Source: Lachnospiraceae bacterium
GTDB taxonomy: Bacteria > Bacillota > Clostridia > Lachnospirales > Lachnospiraceae
NCBI GenBank assembly: GCA_022791975.1
Contig: JAAWAC010000044.1
Location: forward strand, 141,230-205,229
DNA length: 64,000 nucleotides
Reading direction: 5' to 3'
Below are positions 16,300 to 24,879 of this stretch, one piece after another; within the stretch, counting starts at the first letter, position 1, and each line of letters opens with the position of its first letter. A program made the position numbers and the translations under genes. The notes under the pieces were generated by a model. The model was not told where the DNA came from. It made no database searches and saw nothing but the letters and a program-made list of their open reading frames with translations.

Positions 16300-16614
16300 A
16301 AAAAGGGAAGCTTCCTTCCCAACAGAACTAAAATAGCAATGTTATCGGTGATGCGGCTTTCACCAATTCTATCTTTTCCTTGTGTTTAGCAGGGCGTTTT
16401 AAGATAGGATTGGTTTTTTTTTGTGGAAAAATGGAAAAATGCGGATAAAAAAAGTGATCAAGAACAGTATTCTCTGGGCCGTGGTTGGAAAAGGTAATGA
16501 AGTAATCATTCCTGACCGGGGAAAATTGGCTATCAGCGCAAGGTGAAAGAACTCATCTATGAGACGCAGATAGAAAGCTTCTATCATATGGCGGGAAAGA
16601 AGGAGAGAGCGAGA
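16300..16614 (+). other. gap between flavoprotein gene and PTS gene
   Basis: This 315-base gap holds a short AAGGGAAG/CTTCCC hairpin right after the flavoprotein stop, the terminator or attenuator at 16330-16422, and an A-rich stretch with only weak promoter-like boxes (TTGTGG, 17 bp, GATAAA from about 16421). No reading frame in it looks like a gene. The in-frame extension of the PTS gene back to 16543 lacks a ribosome binding site. Confidence 0.6.
16330..16422 (+). promoter_or_regulatory. candidate attenuator leader of the PTS operon
   Basis: A terminator-like hairpin is formed by ACCAATTCTATCTT (16362-16375) and AAGATAGGATTGGT (16401-16414), one G-U pair, followed by a run of about nine T. 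Overlapping its left arm is an alternative hairpin: ATCGGTGA (16344-16351) with TCACCAAT (16360-16367), extended by AAAATAG with CTAT. The two folds exclude each other, as in LicT/GlcT-controlled PTS leaders. The RNA box does not match the textbook RAT consensus, so it could simply be the terminator of the flavoprotein gene. Confidence 0.5.
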
Positions 16615-18795
16615 ATGAAAGAGAAGAAAAGTGGACAAGCATTTGCTGCTGCCCAGCAAATTGGCAAATCTTTGTTTTTGCCCATTGCAGTGCTTCCCTT
16701 TGCAGGGATTTTGCTTGGGATTGGCAGCTCCTTTACCAATGAGACCACCATAGCTACCTATGGTCTTTCCGGCATTTTACACCAGGGAACCCTTCTGTAC
16801 GGTTTTATGCTGATGCTTTCCAATGCGGGAAATGCCATATTTGGCAATCTGCCACTGATTTTTGCCCTGGCAGTTGCCCTGGGCATGGCGAAAAAGGAAA
16901 AGGGAGTGGCCGTGATGTCCTCGGCTATCTTTTACATGGTAATGCTGATAACCATAAATACCCTGCTGACCCTGGATGGCTCCCTTGTTGACGGTGCTGT
17001 TTCAGAGAGTGTAAAAGAGGGCGCCATTACCTCTATGCTGGGAATTCAGACCTTGCAAATGGGGGTGTTTGGCGGAATTATCGCTGGCATTCTGGCGGCA
17101 ATACTCTGCAATAAGTTTTATAAAATGCAGCTTCCTGCTGCCCTGTCCTTTTTTGCAGGCACCCGCTTTGTGCCTATTGTCAGTATGGCGGTTGCCATTT
17201 TCACAGGCGCAGTGCTTTATGTGGTATGGCCCGTGATTCAGAATGGAATTTTTGCTCTGGGCTCAGTGGTAGAGGCATCGGGATATTTCGGAACCTTTAT
17301 CTATGGTTGTATGGAGCGGGCGCTGATTCCCTTTGGTCTGCATCATATTTTCTATATGCCCTTTTGGCAGACGGGCGTGGGAGGCTCGGCACTTATTGAC
17401 GGTGTGACGGTGATGGGAGCCCAGAATATTTTCTTTGCGGAGCTGGCCTCTCCCAATACCACCCAGTTTTCTGTGGAAGCTTGCCGGTTCCTGACTGGAA
17501 AGTATCCCTTTATGATGGGAGGACTTCCAGGTGCAGCCCTGGCCATGTATGTGACGTCAAGGCCGGAGAAGCGTAAGGAGGTGGGATCTTTGCTGTTTTC
17601 TGTGGCGTTGACATCTTTTATCACAGGCGTTACAGAACCCATAGAGTTTACCTTCTTATTCCTGGCACCCACATTGTTTGCTGTTCATGTGGTCTTTGCA
17701 GGTCTGGCTTTTATGACCTGCCATATTTTGGAGATCTGTGTGGGAACCACCTTCTCCGATGGGCTGATCGATTTGATTCTTTACGGAGTTTTGCCTGGAC
17801 AGGAGAAGTCCAACTGGGTGATGCTGATTCCGGTGGTGGCCGTATACTTTGTGCTATATTTCTTTGTGTTCCGATTTTTTATACGCAAGTGGAATCTGAA
17901 AACCCCTGGACGGGAGGCAGACGGAGAGACTGCACACCTGGTTTCCAAGGACGAATACAGGAAAGCCACAGGTGTAGGCGTAGCCGGTCAAAAGGCATCC
18001 TCTGCTCATTATGATGAGAAATCGGCTGCAATCTTAAGGGGCGTAGGCGGCCTCGACAATCTTATGGACATTGACTGCTGTGCCACTCGTCTGCGGCTGA
18101 CTCTGGCGAACAGTGATAAGGTAAATGAGGCCGTCCTAAAGGGAACAGGAGCTTCCGGTGTTGTGATAAAGGGAGCGGGAATTCAGGTTATTTACGGTCC
18201 CTCGGTGACCATTGTAAAGTCTAATCTGGAGGAGCTGGTGGAGCAGATTCGCTCCGGAGCTCTGTCGGAGTCCCAGTTTATGGACCAGGGATCGGCTGTT
18301 CCGGCCCCTTCTGCCTTGGCAGAGAAAAAAACGGTCAGAAAGAGTGCGGTGTTAGGAGCCCCTATGAAGGGACGGATGTTGCCGATGAATCAGGTCCAGG
18401 ATGAAGCCTTCGCCTCCGGCGCTCTTGGAGACGGAGTGGCTGTGGAGCCCTGGGAGGGAAAGCTTTATGCTCCGGCGGATGGGGTGGTGGAAAGTATTTT
18501 TGACACCAAACATGCCATAGGGATTCTCACAGAGGATGGGACCGAGCTGTTACTTCATATTGGCATTGATACGGTAAAGCTGGGTGGTAAACATTTTGAG
18601 GCTCATGTGGCCCAGGGGCAGAAGGTAAAAAAGGGGGATTTGCTGATTTCCTTTGATTTGGAGGCTATCAAGGCAGAGGGATATCTGTGCACCACCCCTA
18701 TGATTATCTGTAACACAGAGGATTATGATTCTGTACGGCCTCTGGCTATGGGAGAGGTTGAAGCAGGACAGGATCTGCTTGCGATTAACGGGTAA
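16615..18795 (+). CDS. PTS glucose/N-acetylglucosamine-type transporter IIABC
   Basis: A 726-residue fused permease that imports and phosphorylates a hexose. Order: IIC membrane domain (about 10-420, with LPIAVLPFAGILLGIGS and PFGLHHIFYMPFW), IIB (about 465-540, phospho-cysteine Cys489 in CATRLRL), and IIA (about 575-720, phospho-histidine His648 in LLLHIGIDTVKLGG). All phosphotransfer residues are present. The glucose-superfamily type is clear; glucose versus GlcNAc is not. ATG 16615 has GGAG at 16601-16604. HPr and EI genes follow at short distance, so the whole phosphorelay is one unit. Confidence 0.93.
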   Translation: MKEKKSGQAFAAAQQIGKSLFLPIAVLPFAGILLGIGSSFTNETTIATYGLSGILHQGTLLYGFMLMLSNAGNAIFGNLPLIFALAVALGMAKKEKGVAVMSSAIFYMVMLITINTLLTLDGSLVDGAVSESVKEGAITSMLGIQTLQMGVFGGIIAGILAAILCNKFYKMQLPAALSFFAGTRFVPIVSMAVAIFTGAVLYVVWPVIQNGIFALGSVVEASGYFGTFIYGCMERALIPFGLHHIFYMPFWQTGVGGSALIDGVTVMGAQNIFFAELASPNTTQFSVEACRFLTGKYPFMMGGLPGAALAMYVTSRPEKRKEVGSLLFSVALTSFITGVTEPIEFTFLFLAPTLFAVHVVFAGLAFMTCHILEICVGTTFSDGLIDLILYGVLPGQEKSNWVMLIPVVAVYFVLYFFVFRFFIRKWNLKTPGREADGETAHLVSKDEYRKATGVGVAGQKASSAHYDEKSAAILRGVGGLDNLMDIDCCATRLRLTLANSDKVNEAVLKGTGASGVVIKGAGIQVIYGPSVTIVKSNLEELVEQIRSGALSESQFMDQGSAVPAPSALAEKKTVRKSAVLGAPMKGRMLPMNQVQDEAFASGALGDGVAVEPWEGKLYAPADGVVESIFDTKHAIGILTEDGTELLLHIGIDTVKLGGKHFEAHVAQGQKVKKGDLLISFDLEAIKAEGYLCTTPMIICNTEDYDSVRPLAMGEVEAGQDLLAING

Positions 18796-18834
18796 GTGAA
18801 ATAAAATATATAGTATGCAAGGAGGACATTTAGA

Positions 18835-19092
18835 ATGAAGACATTTACGTACACCATTACGGATGAAGTAGGAATCCATGCAAGACCGGCAGGGCTATTG
18901 GTAAAGGAGGCCAAGGCATATGACTCGAAAATCACGGTTACCAAGGATGGCAAAAGCGCAGAGGCGAAAAAGCTGATGGCATTGATGAGCCTGGGGGTGA
19001 AGAAAGGAGATACCATTACGGTTTCCGTGGAAGGCGGAGATGAAGAACTGGTAGCTGGCAAGATGGAAGAGTTTTTCCGGAATAACCTGTAA
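18835..19092 (+). CDS. ptsH: phosphocarrier protein HPr, Lys at position 46
   Basis: An 85-residue HPr that relays phosphate from EI to sugar permeases. The active-site His15 lies in VGIHARPAG. At the place of the regulatory serine (Ser46 of Bacillus, in LKSIMGVMSLG) this protein reads AKKLMALMSLG, so residue 46 is Lys; a serine is present only at 52. This HPr therefore should not be a substrate for HPr kinase at the usual site. The gene lies 39 bases after the IIABC gene with AGGAGG upstream and 13 bases before EI. Confidence 0.93.
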   Translation: MKTFTYTITDEVGIHARPAGLLVKEAKAYDSKITVTKDGKSAEAKKLMALMSLGVKKGDTITVSVEGGDEELVAGKMEEFFRNNL

Positions 19093-19105
19093 GGGGGAAA
19101 GGCTT

Positions 19106-20731
19106 GTGGAGGAGAAATTCGGGAAAAAGATTTTTAATGGCATTGCCATTGGGAAAATTAAATATTACACCAGGGCAGAAAATAAGGTGGTTCGCACAAA
19201 GATCGCGGATGTGGAGGCTGAGCTGGCCCGGTATGAGGCGGCCAAGAAGACTGCGGTGGATCAGTTGCAGGATCTGTACGAGAAGGCTGTAGTTGAGGTG
19301 GGAGAGACAAATGCCGAGATTTTTCATGTGCATGCCATGATGCTGGACGATGATGATTATAATGAGTCTGTACAGAATATCATTGCCACCCAGGGTGTCA
19401 ATGTGGAATATGCGGCAGCGGTGACCGGAGACAATTTTGCTGAGATGTTTGCCAATATGGATGATGAGTATTTCAAGGCCCGTTCGGCAGATATCCGGGA
19501 CATCACGGAGCGGTTGCTTACCATTTTATGTGGCGGTGGGAGAGGGAGTGAGATAGGCGATGAACCGGTGATCCTTTTAGCCGAAGATCTGGCGCCCAGC
19601 GAGACGGTGCAGATGGATAAAAGTAAGCTTCTGGCCTTTGTCACTCGCCTGGGCTCTGCCAACTCCCATACGGCTATTTTGGCCCGCACCATGGGAATTC
19701 CCGCCCTAGTGGGAGTGGATATTAGGCAGGACTGGGACGGCAAAATCGGGGTTGTGGATGGGTATGAGGGAAAATTTATCATCGACCCGGAGATGCCTCT
19801 TTTAGAGTTCTATTTTAAGAAAAAGGCAGTGGATGATGAGCAAAAGGAACTGCTGCAAACGCTGAAGAATCAGGAGAATGTGACAAAATCCGGACAGAAG
19901 ATAAATCTCTATGCCAATATTGGAAATCCGGGGGACCTTCCGGCTGTACTGGAAAATGATGCAGGTGGTATTGGACTATTTCGCAGTGAATTCCTGTACC
20001 TGGAGGCAGAGAAGTATCCCACGGAGGAGGAGCAGTTCCAGGCCTACAAGAAGGTGGTGGAGACCATGGGAGGAAAAAAGGTAATTATCCGCACCCTGGA
20101 TATTGGCGCAGATAAGCAGGTGGACTATTTCCAGCTGGATAAGGAGGAGAACCCGGCCATGGGCTATCGGGCCATCCGTATTTGCCTGACACGGCCGGAG
20201 ATTTTCCGCACGCAGCTGCGGGCCTTGTTTCGGGCCAGCGGCTATGGCAACCTGGCGATTATGTATCCCATGATTATTTCTGTGGATGAGGTGCGTAAGA
20301 TCAAGGAGATTTCCCTTTCCGTCAGAAAGGAGCTTTTAGCTGAGGGTGTGAAGCTTGGGCAGGTGGAGGAAGGGATTATGATCGAGACCCCGGCGGCCGC
20401 CATAATAAGCGACGAGCTGGCCAGGGAGGTGGACTTTTTCAGCATTGGCACCAACGATCTGACGCAATATACACTGGCCATTGACAGGCAGAATGCTAAG
20501 CTTGATACCTTCTATGATTCCCATCATCCCGCAGTACTGTGGCTAATTCAGAGGGTGACAGATAACGCTCATAAGGCGGGCATCTGGGTTGGTATCTGTG
20601 GAGAGCTGGGAGCTGATGTGACCCTGACGGAGACCTTCCTTCGCATGGGAGTGGACGAGCTGTCCGTATCGCCTGGATGCGTGCTTTTGGTGCGAAAGGC
20701 TATCCGAGAGACAGAAATAGCAGATGTATGA
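19106..20731 (+). CDS. ptsI: PTS enzyme I (phosphoenolpyruvate-protein phosphotransferase)
   Basis: A 541-residue EI that takes phosphate from phosphoenolpyruvate and passes it to HPr. The active-site histidine His188 is in GSANSHTAILARTMGIPA. PEP-binding motifs GIGLFRSEFLYL, IIRTLDIGADKQ, GYRAIRICL, EGIMIETPAA and FFSIGTNDLTQY are all present in order. GTG at 19106 follows AAGGGGGAAAGG; the reading has no better ATG. It is third in the PTS unit and is followed by a large terminator hairpin. Length fits the family (about 540-575). Confidence 0.95.
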   Translation: MEEKFGKKIFNGIAIGKIKYYTRAENKVVRTKIADVEAELARYEAAKKTAVDQLQDLYEKAVVEVGETNAEIFHVHAMMLDDDDYNESVQNIIATQGVNVEYAAAVTGDNFAEMFANMDDEYFKARSADIRDITERLLTILCGGGRGSEIGDEPVILLAEDLAPSETVQMDKSKLLAFVTRLGSANSHTAILARTMGIPALVGVDIRQDWDGKIGVVDGYEGKFIIDPEMPLLEFYFKKKAVDDEQKELLQTLKNQENVTKSGQKINLYANIGNPGDLPAVLENDAGGIGLFRSEFLYLEAEKYPTEEEQFQAYKKVVETMGGKKVIIRTLDIGADKQVDYFQLDKEENPAMGYRAIRICLTRPEIFRTQLRALFRASGYGNLAIMYPMIISVDEVRKIKEISLSVRKELLAEGVKLGQVEEGIMIETPAAAIISDELAREVDFFSIGTNDLTQYTLAIDRQNAKLDTFYDSHHPAVLWLIQRVTDNAHKAGIWVGICGELGADVTLTETFLRMGVDELSVSPGCVLLVRKAIRETEIADV

Positions 20732-20770
20732 TGTATGATTTCCAAGGATGTGGGGAATAACCAGTGAGTA

Positions 20771-20838
20771 AATCCCAGCTTTGGAGAGAAGGGGCTTTGA
20801 AATGGGTGGACTTCTCCCTAAAGTTGGGATATTTTTTG
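20771..20838 (+). terminator. terminator of the PTS unit
   Basis: A long two-part stem: AATCCCAGCTTT (20771-20782) with AAAGTTGGGATATT (20821-20834), and inside it GGAGAGAAG (20783-20791) with CTTCTCCCT (20811-20819). An ATTTTTTG tract follows. It ends ptsI transcription before the deformylase promoter. Confidence 0.7.
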
Positions 20839-20862
20839 AAGAAGGAAATGGAAATTTTCCGT

Positions 20863-20890
20863 ATACAAATAAGCTTACGAAGACTATAAT
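20863..20890 (+). promoter_or_regulatory. promoter of peptide deformylase gene
   Basis: TATACA (20863-20868), 16-bp spacer, TATAAT (20885-20890). Transcription would start near 20897, supporting the later start codon at 20942. Confidence 0.6.
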
Positions 20891-20941
20891 AAATGAAAAA
20901 TGGCCTTTGAAAATCTTAAGGAAAGGAGGATGAGAGCTTTT

Positions 20942-21442
20942 ATGGTGAGAGAGATTTTAAAGCTGGGGAATCCCAATCTATATGAGGTGAGTGTAGAGGT
21001 CACTGGGGAGGATACCTCCTTATTGCCTGGATGGATCCAGGATCTGCACGATACCCTGTTAGAGTATCGAAAAATCTATGGGGCCGGCCGGGCAGTGGCA
21101 GCCCCCCAGATCGGTATTCAGAAGCGACTCCTGTATATGTACACGGACAAGCCCTATGTGTTTGTAAATCCAAAGTTGTCTTTTCCAGATAAGGAGAAAT
21201 ATACGCTTTTGGATGACTGTATGTCCTTTCCGGGACTTTTGGTGCGGGTGGAGCGCTACCGTAGAGCGGTGATAGAGTATCTGGATGAGAATTTTGTGCC
21301 TCAGAGGATGGAGCTTACGGGAGATTATGCGGAGCTTTTGCAACATGAATACGATCACCTGGATGGAATTTTGGCCACCATGCGGGCGTTGGATAACAAA
21401 TCTCTGTTTATGGGGCAGATGAAGCGGAAAAATTTGCCGTAG
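20942..21442 (+). CDS. def: peptide deformylase
   Basis: A 166-residue metal-dependent peptide deformylase that removes the formyl group from new proteins. Motif 1 is GAGRAVAAPQIG and motif 3 is LLQHEYDHLDGI, with the two His ligands and catalytic Glu. Motif 2 is DDCMSFPG rather than the usual EGCLS, but the Cys ligand is kept. ATG 20942 is chosen because AAAGGAGG (20922-20929) is correctly placed for it and sits directly against the ATG at 20930. It stands between two terminated units; no fmt partner is nearby, so it may be a second copy in the genome. Confidence 0.9.
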   Translation: MVREILKLGNPNLYEVSVEVTGEDTSLLPGWIQDLHDTLLEYRKIYGAGRAVAAPQIGIQKRLLYMYTDKPYVFVNPKLSFPDKEKYTLLDDCMSFPGLLVRVERYRRAVIEYLDENFVPQRMELTGDYAELLQHEYDHLDGILATMRALDNKSLFMGQMKRKNLP

Positions 21443-21536
21443 GTTAGAAACAACCCAAGAGAGAAGATACGGCTGGAAGTCTGATGTTGAGGAAAAACAC
21501 AAAAATAAGAGAAAAGTTAAGAAAGAGGAGAAGCCT

Positions 21537-22889
21537 ATGAAAACCTTATTGAAGCATGCTATGATTGTAACCATGAACCCGGAGGGTCAGGTGTATCGGG
21601 ATGGAACCCTTTTGTTCCAGGACGATAAAATCGTGCAGGTGGGAAACCAAGACGTGGAGGAGAGCTCCTGTGACCAGGTGGTGGATTTAAAGGGAAAGCT
21701 TATTCTTCCAGGCCTGGTGAATACCCATGTACATACCTCCCAACAGTTGGCTCGGGGATTGGCTGACGATGTGGATTTGCTTACCTGGCTCCATGACCGC
21801 ATCTGGCCCTATGAAAGTCAAATGACGGAGGAGGATTCCTATATTTCCACGTTGTTCTGTGCAGCAGAGCAGATCAAAGCAGGAGTAACTGCCATTGCGG
21901 AGCCAGGGGGACAGTTTGTGTCCGGCATGGCCCGGGGAATTGCAGAGGCGGGAATTCGGGGAAAGCTTGCCAATTCCGTTATGGACTGTGGGGAGGGATT
22001 GCCTAGGGCTTGGCAGCGCAGCACCCAGGAGGAGCTTTCCCGGCAGGTGGAGGATATCCAAAAATTCCACGGCACAGCCAACGGAAGGGTGGAGGTGTGG
22101 TTTGGAATTCGGACTATTTTCAATGCCACGGATAAGCTTCTCCTGGAGACCAAGGAGTTGGCGGAAAGGTATCACACGGGTATGCATATGCATGTGGCGG
22201 AGGCCAAGTCCGAGGTGGATTATGTGAGGGAGCGCCTGGGGGTGCAGACGGTGACCCATCTAAGGGACCTGGGCTTTTTAGGCCCCAATCTTCTGGCAGC
22301 CCACACGGTATGGCTGTCTCATGAGGAGGTGGAGATGTTCCGGGACTGCCAGGTAAAGGTTTCCCACAACCCCGCTTCCGCTATGCGGGTGCTGGGCTTT
22401 GCCAAAATTCCCCGGATGCTGCGGGAGGGAATTTGCGTGGCTATTGGGACAGACGGAGCTCCCACCAATAACCGGATGGATATGGTGGATGAGATGTGGG
22501 TTACCTCCCTGATTCACAAGGGGTGGCGTCTGGATCCTACGGTGGTAAAGGCCCAGGAGATACTTGGCATGGCTACCATTAACGGAGCAAAAGCTCTCCA
22601 GGATGAAAAGCTTTACGGTAGCCTGGAACCTGGTAAGAAGGCAGATCTGATTATTATCAATCCCGATTCTGTGGGCATGCAGCCCATGCATGATCCCATT
22701 GCCAATCTGGTGACTTCCATGCATTCCACCAATGTGGAGAGCACCATCTGCGACGGGAAATGGTTAATGCGGGATCGGCGGATTTTAACCTTTGATGAGG
22801 AGGCACTGATCCAGGAGGCAAAGATTCGGGCGGCCAGCATTCGAAGCCGGGCAGGCATCCAAATGCCAGAGCGCTTTTCCATGGTGTAA
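21537..22889 (+). CDS. amidohydrolase, SAH/5'-methylthioadenosine deaminase type
   Basis: A 450-residue TRZ/ATZ-type amidohydrolase. Metal and catalytic motifs are in order: NTHVHTSQQLARGLADD (His-x-His ligands), MHMHVAEAKSEVDYV, AHTVWLSHEE and IGTDGAPTNNRMDM (Asp ligand). This pattern is that of the MtaD family, which deaminates S-adenosylhomocysteine, methylthioadenosine or adenosine; guanine-type or chlorohydrolase-like activities are alternatives. ATG 21537 follows AGAGGAGAAGCCT. The role fits purine or methyl-cycle salvage, but the immediate neighbours (deformylase, Csp-like protease) are functionally unrelated. Confidence 0.85.
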   Translation: MKTLLKHAMIVTMNPEGQVYRDGTLLFQDDKIVQVGNQDVEESSCDQVVDLKGKLILPGLVNTHVHTSQQLARGLADDVDLLTWLHDRIWPYESQMTEEDSYISTLFCAAEQIKAGVTAIAEPGGQFVSGMARGIAEAGIRGKLANSVMDCGEGLPRAWQRSTQEELSRQVEDIQKFHGTANGRVEVWFGIRTIFNATDKLLLETKELAERYHTGMHMHVAEAKSEVDYVRERLGVQTVTHLRDLGFLGPNLLAAHTVWLSHEEVEMFRDCQVKVSHNPASAMRVLGFAKIPRMLREGICVAIGTDGAPTNNRMDMVDEMWVTSLIHKGWRLDPTVVKAQEILGMATINGAKALQDEKLYGSLEPGKKADLIIINPDSVGMQPMHDPIANLVTSMHSTNVESTICDGKWLMRDRRILTFDEEALIQEAKIRAASIRSRAGIQMPERFSMV

Positions 22890-22947
22890 AAGTGAAATAG
22901 AACTGATGTTTGAAAAGCGCAGATGGAGTTTGATACCAGCGTGATTT

Positions 22948-22978
22948 TTGTGGCAAAAAGCTTTTTTTTGCATATACT
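22948..22978 (+). promoter_or_regulatory. possible promoter of Csp-like protease gene
   Basis: TTGTGG (22948-22953) and TATACT (22973-22978) with a 19-bp spacer. If used, the start lies after the ATG at 22923 and the CDS must begin later, at 23010. Confidence 0.4.
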
Positions 22979-23009
22979 GGCAGGAAAGATTCATACATAT
23001 GGGAGTTAT

Positions 23010-24707
23010 ATGCCGGAAAATTGCAGAGAGAAGATTGTTTCTGAGGAGTATGTGGATTTTCTTTGGAAATCCAGCTGGAATACAAAAGAACTGGAGAAGC
23101 TTTACCCCAATGTTTGTATTCAGGTAGTCAATGATTTTTTTGCGGTTTTTTATGTGAGCATGGATTTTTTAAACAACAGCTCCCGCGTGGAATATGAGTA
23201 TGATGTGTTTCCCTCTCTCTATACCATTCAGGAAAATGAGGCTTTGGAGGCCAGCAATATTATCCGTATCCAGGAGCAATCTATTCTTCAGCTTCGGGGA
23301 GAGGGGGTGATAGTGGGGATTATTGACACGGGTATTGATTACACCAACGACTGCTTCCGAGACCAGGCTGGAAAAACCCGGATTGTGGAGATCTGGGACC
23401 AGACCCTGCAAACGGGACAGACGCCAGAGGGGATTGGCTATGGAACTGTTTTCACCCGGGAGGAAATCAATCAGGCGTTGGAGAGCCAGGACCCTTATCA
23501 GGTGGTGCCTTCCCGGGATGAGCTGGAGCATGGGACGCAGATTGCCAGCATTGCTGCCGGAAGCCGCAACGAGGCCAGCGGATGGACAGGAGCGGCACCT
23601 TTGTCGGACATTGCCGTGGTAAAGCTAAAGCCAGCCAAGAGTTATCTGAAACAGTATTTTGCTGTAAAGCCTGACGCTATCGCCTTTCAGGAAAACGACA
23701 TTATGCTGGCGGTCCGGTATCTTCATGAGTTGGCTTTGCGGATGTATAAGCCTTTGGTGATCTGCATGAGCCTTGGAAGCAATATGGGAGGGCACGAGGG
23801 AAATTCCCCACTTTCCGCCTATCTCAACACAGTAGGGTCCCGGGTGGGACGGTGCATTGTGACCGCTGCGGGCAATGAGGCCAATCAGGGACATCATTTT
23901 TACGGTATGTTAAAGCAAAATGAGTCTTTTCAAAATGTGGAGCTTCGTGTGGAGGAGGGGGAATACGGATTGATGATGGAGCTTTGGGGGAGCACGCCGG
24001 ATGTGCTTTCCATCTCCATGACTTCCCCCACAGGGGAGGAGATTCCCCGTATTTCCTCCAAGAATGGAAATCAAAGATTTAGCTTTCTCTTTGAGCGATC
24101 GGTCGTGTATGTGGATTTTCAGCCCCTGGCGGCCAGAAGTGGGGATCAGCTTATTGTGATCCGCATGTTTACGCCGGCGTCAGGGATTTGGCGTTTGCAG
24201 GTGCACGGGACCAATGTGATAATTGGCTGTTTTAATATCTGGTTGCCAGTGGCAGGCTTTATTTCTGAGGGTACACAGTTTTTAAATTCCAATCCGGATA
24301 TTACCCTGACAGCTCCGGCTAATTCAGAGGTTCCCATTACAGTAGGGGCATACAAAAATGAAAACAACAGTATTTATATTAATTCCAGCCGGGGCTATAC
24401 CAGGAGGGGACGGATTAAGCCGGATATTGCTGCACCAGGAGTGGAGATCAGTGCTTATGCGCCAGGCAACCGAATGGCCACCATGACAGGGACCAGCGCG
24501 TCGGCTGCGGTCACAGCCGGAGCGGCTGCTTTGATGATGGAGTGGGGGATTGTTCGGGGAAACCGTCCGGCCATGGAGACGCTGGAGATCAAACAGCTTT
24601 TTATTCGGGGAGCGCGCAGAATGGCTTCTACCTTATATCCCAATCGTTCTTGGGGCTACGGCATGCTGGATTTATATGCCAGCTTTGTGGCACTGGAGAG
24701 GTTTTAA
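23010..24707 (+). CDS. S8 family peptidase, Csp (germination protease)-like
   Basis: A 565-residue subtilase with a complete triad: Asp106 in VGIIDTGIDYT, His174 in LEHGTQIAS, Ser496 in TGTSASAAVT. A long insertion (about 300-455) between the His/Asn part and the Ser part is the jelly-roll domain typical of clostridial CspA/B/C proteins, which activate the spore cortex lysin SleC during germination. The start MPENCREKIVSEEYVDFL at 23010 has GGGAG just upstream. The ATG at 22923 would add a hydrophobic 29-residue leader and is the alternative. Role in germination is inferred from family resemblance only. Confidence 0.8.
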   Translation: MPENCREKIVSEEYVDFLWKSSWNTKELEKLYPNVCIQVVNDFFAVFYVSMDFLNNSSRVEYEYDVFPSLYTIQENEALEASNIIRIQEQSILQLRGEGVIVGIIDTGIDYTNDCFRDQAGKTRIVEIWDQTLQTGQTPEGIGYGTVFTREEINQALESQDPYQVVPSRDELEHGTQIASIAAGSRNEASGWTGAAPLSDIAVVKLKPAKSYLKQYFAVKPDAIAFQENDIMLAVRYLHELALRMYKPLVICMSLGSNMGGHEGNSPLSAYLNTVGSRVGRCIVTAAGNEANQGHHFYGMLKQNESFQNVELRVEEGEYGLMMELWGSTPDVLSISMTSPTGEEIPRISSKNGNQRFSFLFERSVVYVDFQPLAARSGDQLIVIRMFTPASGIWRLQVHGTNVIIGCFNIWLPVAGFISEGTQFLNSNPDITLTAPANSEVPITVGAYKNENNSIYINSSRGYTRRGRIKPDIAAPGVEISAYAPGNRMATMTGTSASAAVTAGAAALMMEWGIVRGNRPAMETLEIKQLFIRGARRMASTLYPNRSWGYGMLDLYASFVALERF

Positions 24708-24722
24708 CCCCTCTGGTGCCAC
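24687..24722 (+). terminator. hairpin at the 3' end of the protease gene
   Basis: GTGGCAC and GAGAGG pair with CCTCT and GGTGCCAC around the stop codon, with a small bulge. No clean U tract follows, so termination here would be weak. Confidence 0.4.
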
Positions 24723-24748
24723 AAAGCTTTGGTTCCCTGAAAAATTCC

Positions 24749-24778
24749 TTGCTAAACAGCTGCTGTTGGGGCTATAAT
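24749..24778 (+). promoter_or_regulatory. promoter of isocitrate dehydrogenase gene
   Basis: TTGCTA (24749-24754), 18-bp spacer, TATAAT (24773-24778). The leader to the icd start is about 95 bases. Confidence 0.65.
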
Positions 24779-24879
24779 GTATACGGATATATTTGTGCTG
24801 CCGATTTCTTTGAGGGATAGAGGGGGAAGAAGGGTGGCGCTTTTGGGATACAGGATAGCTTTGAGAGGAGACACGGATT

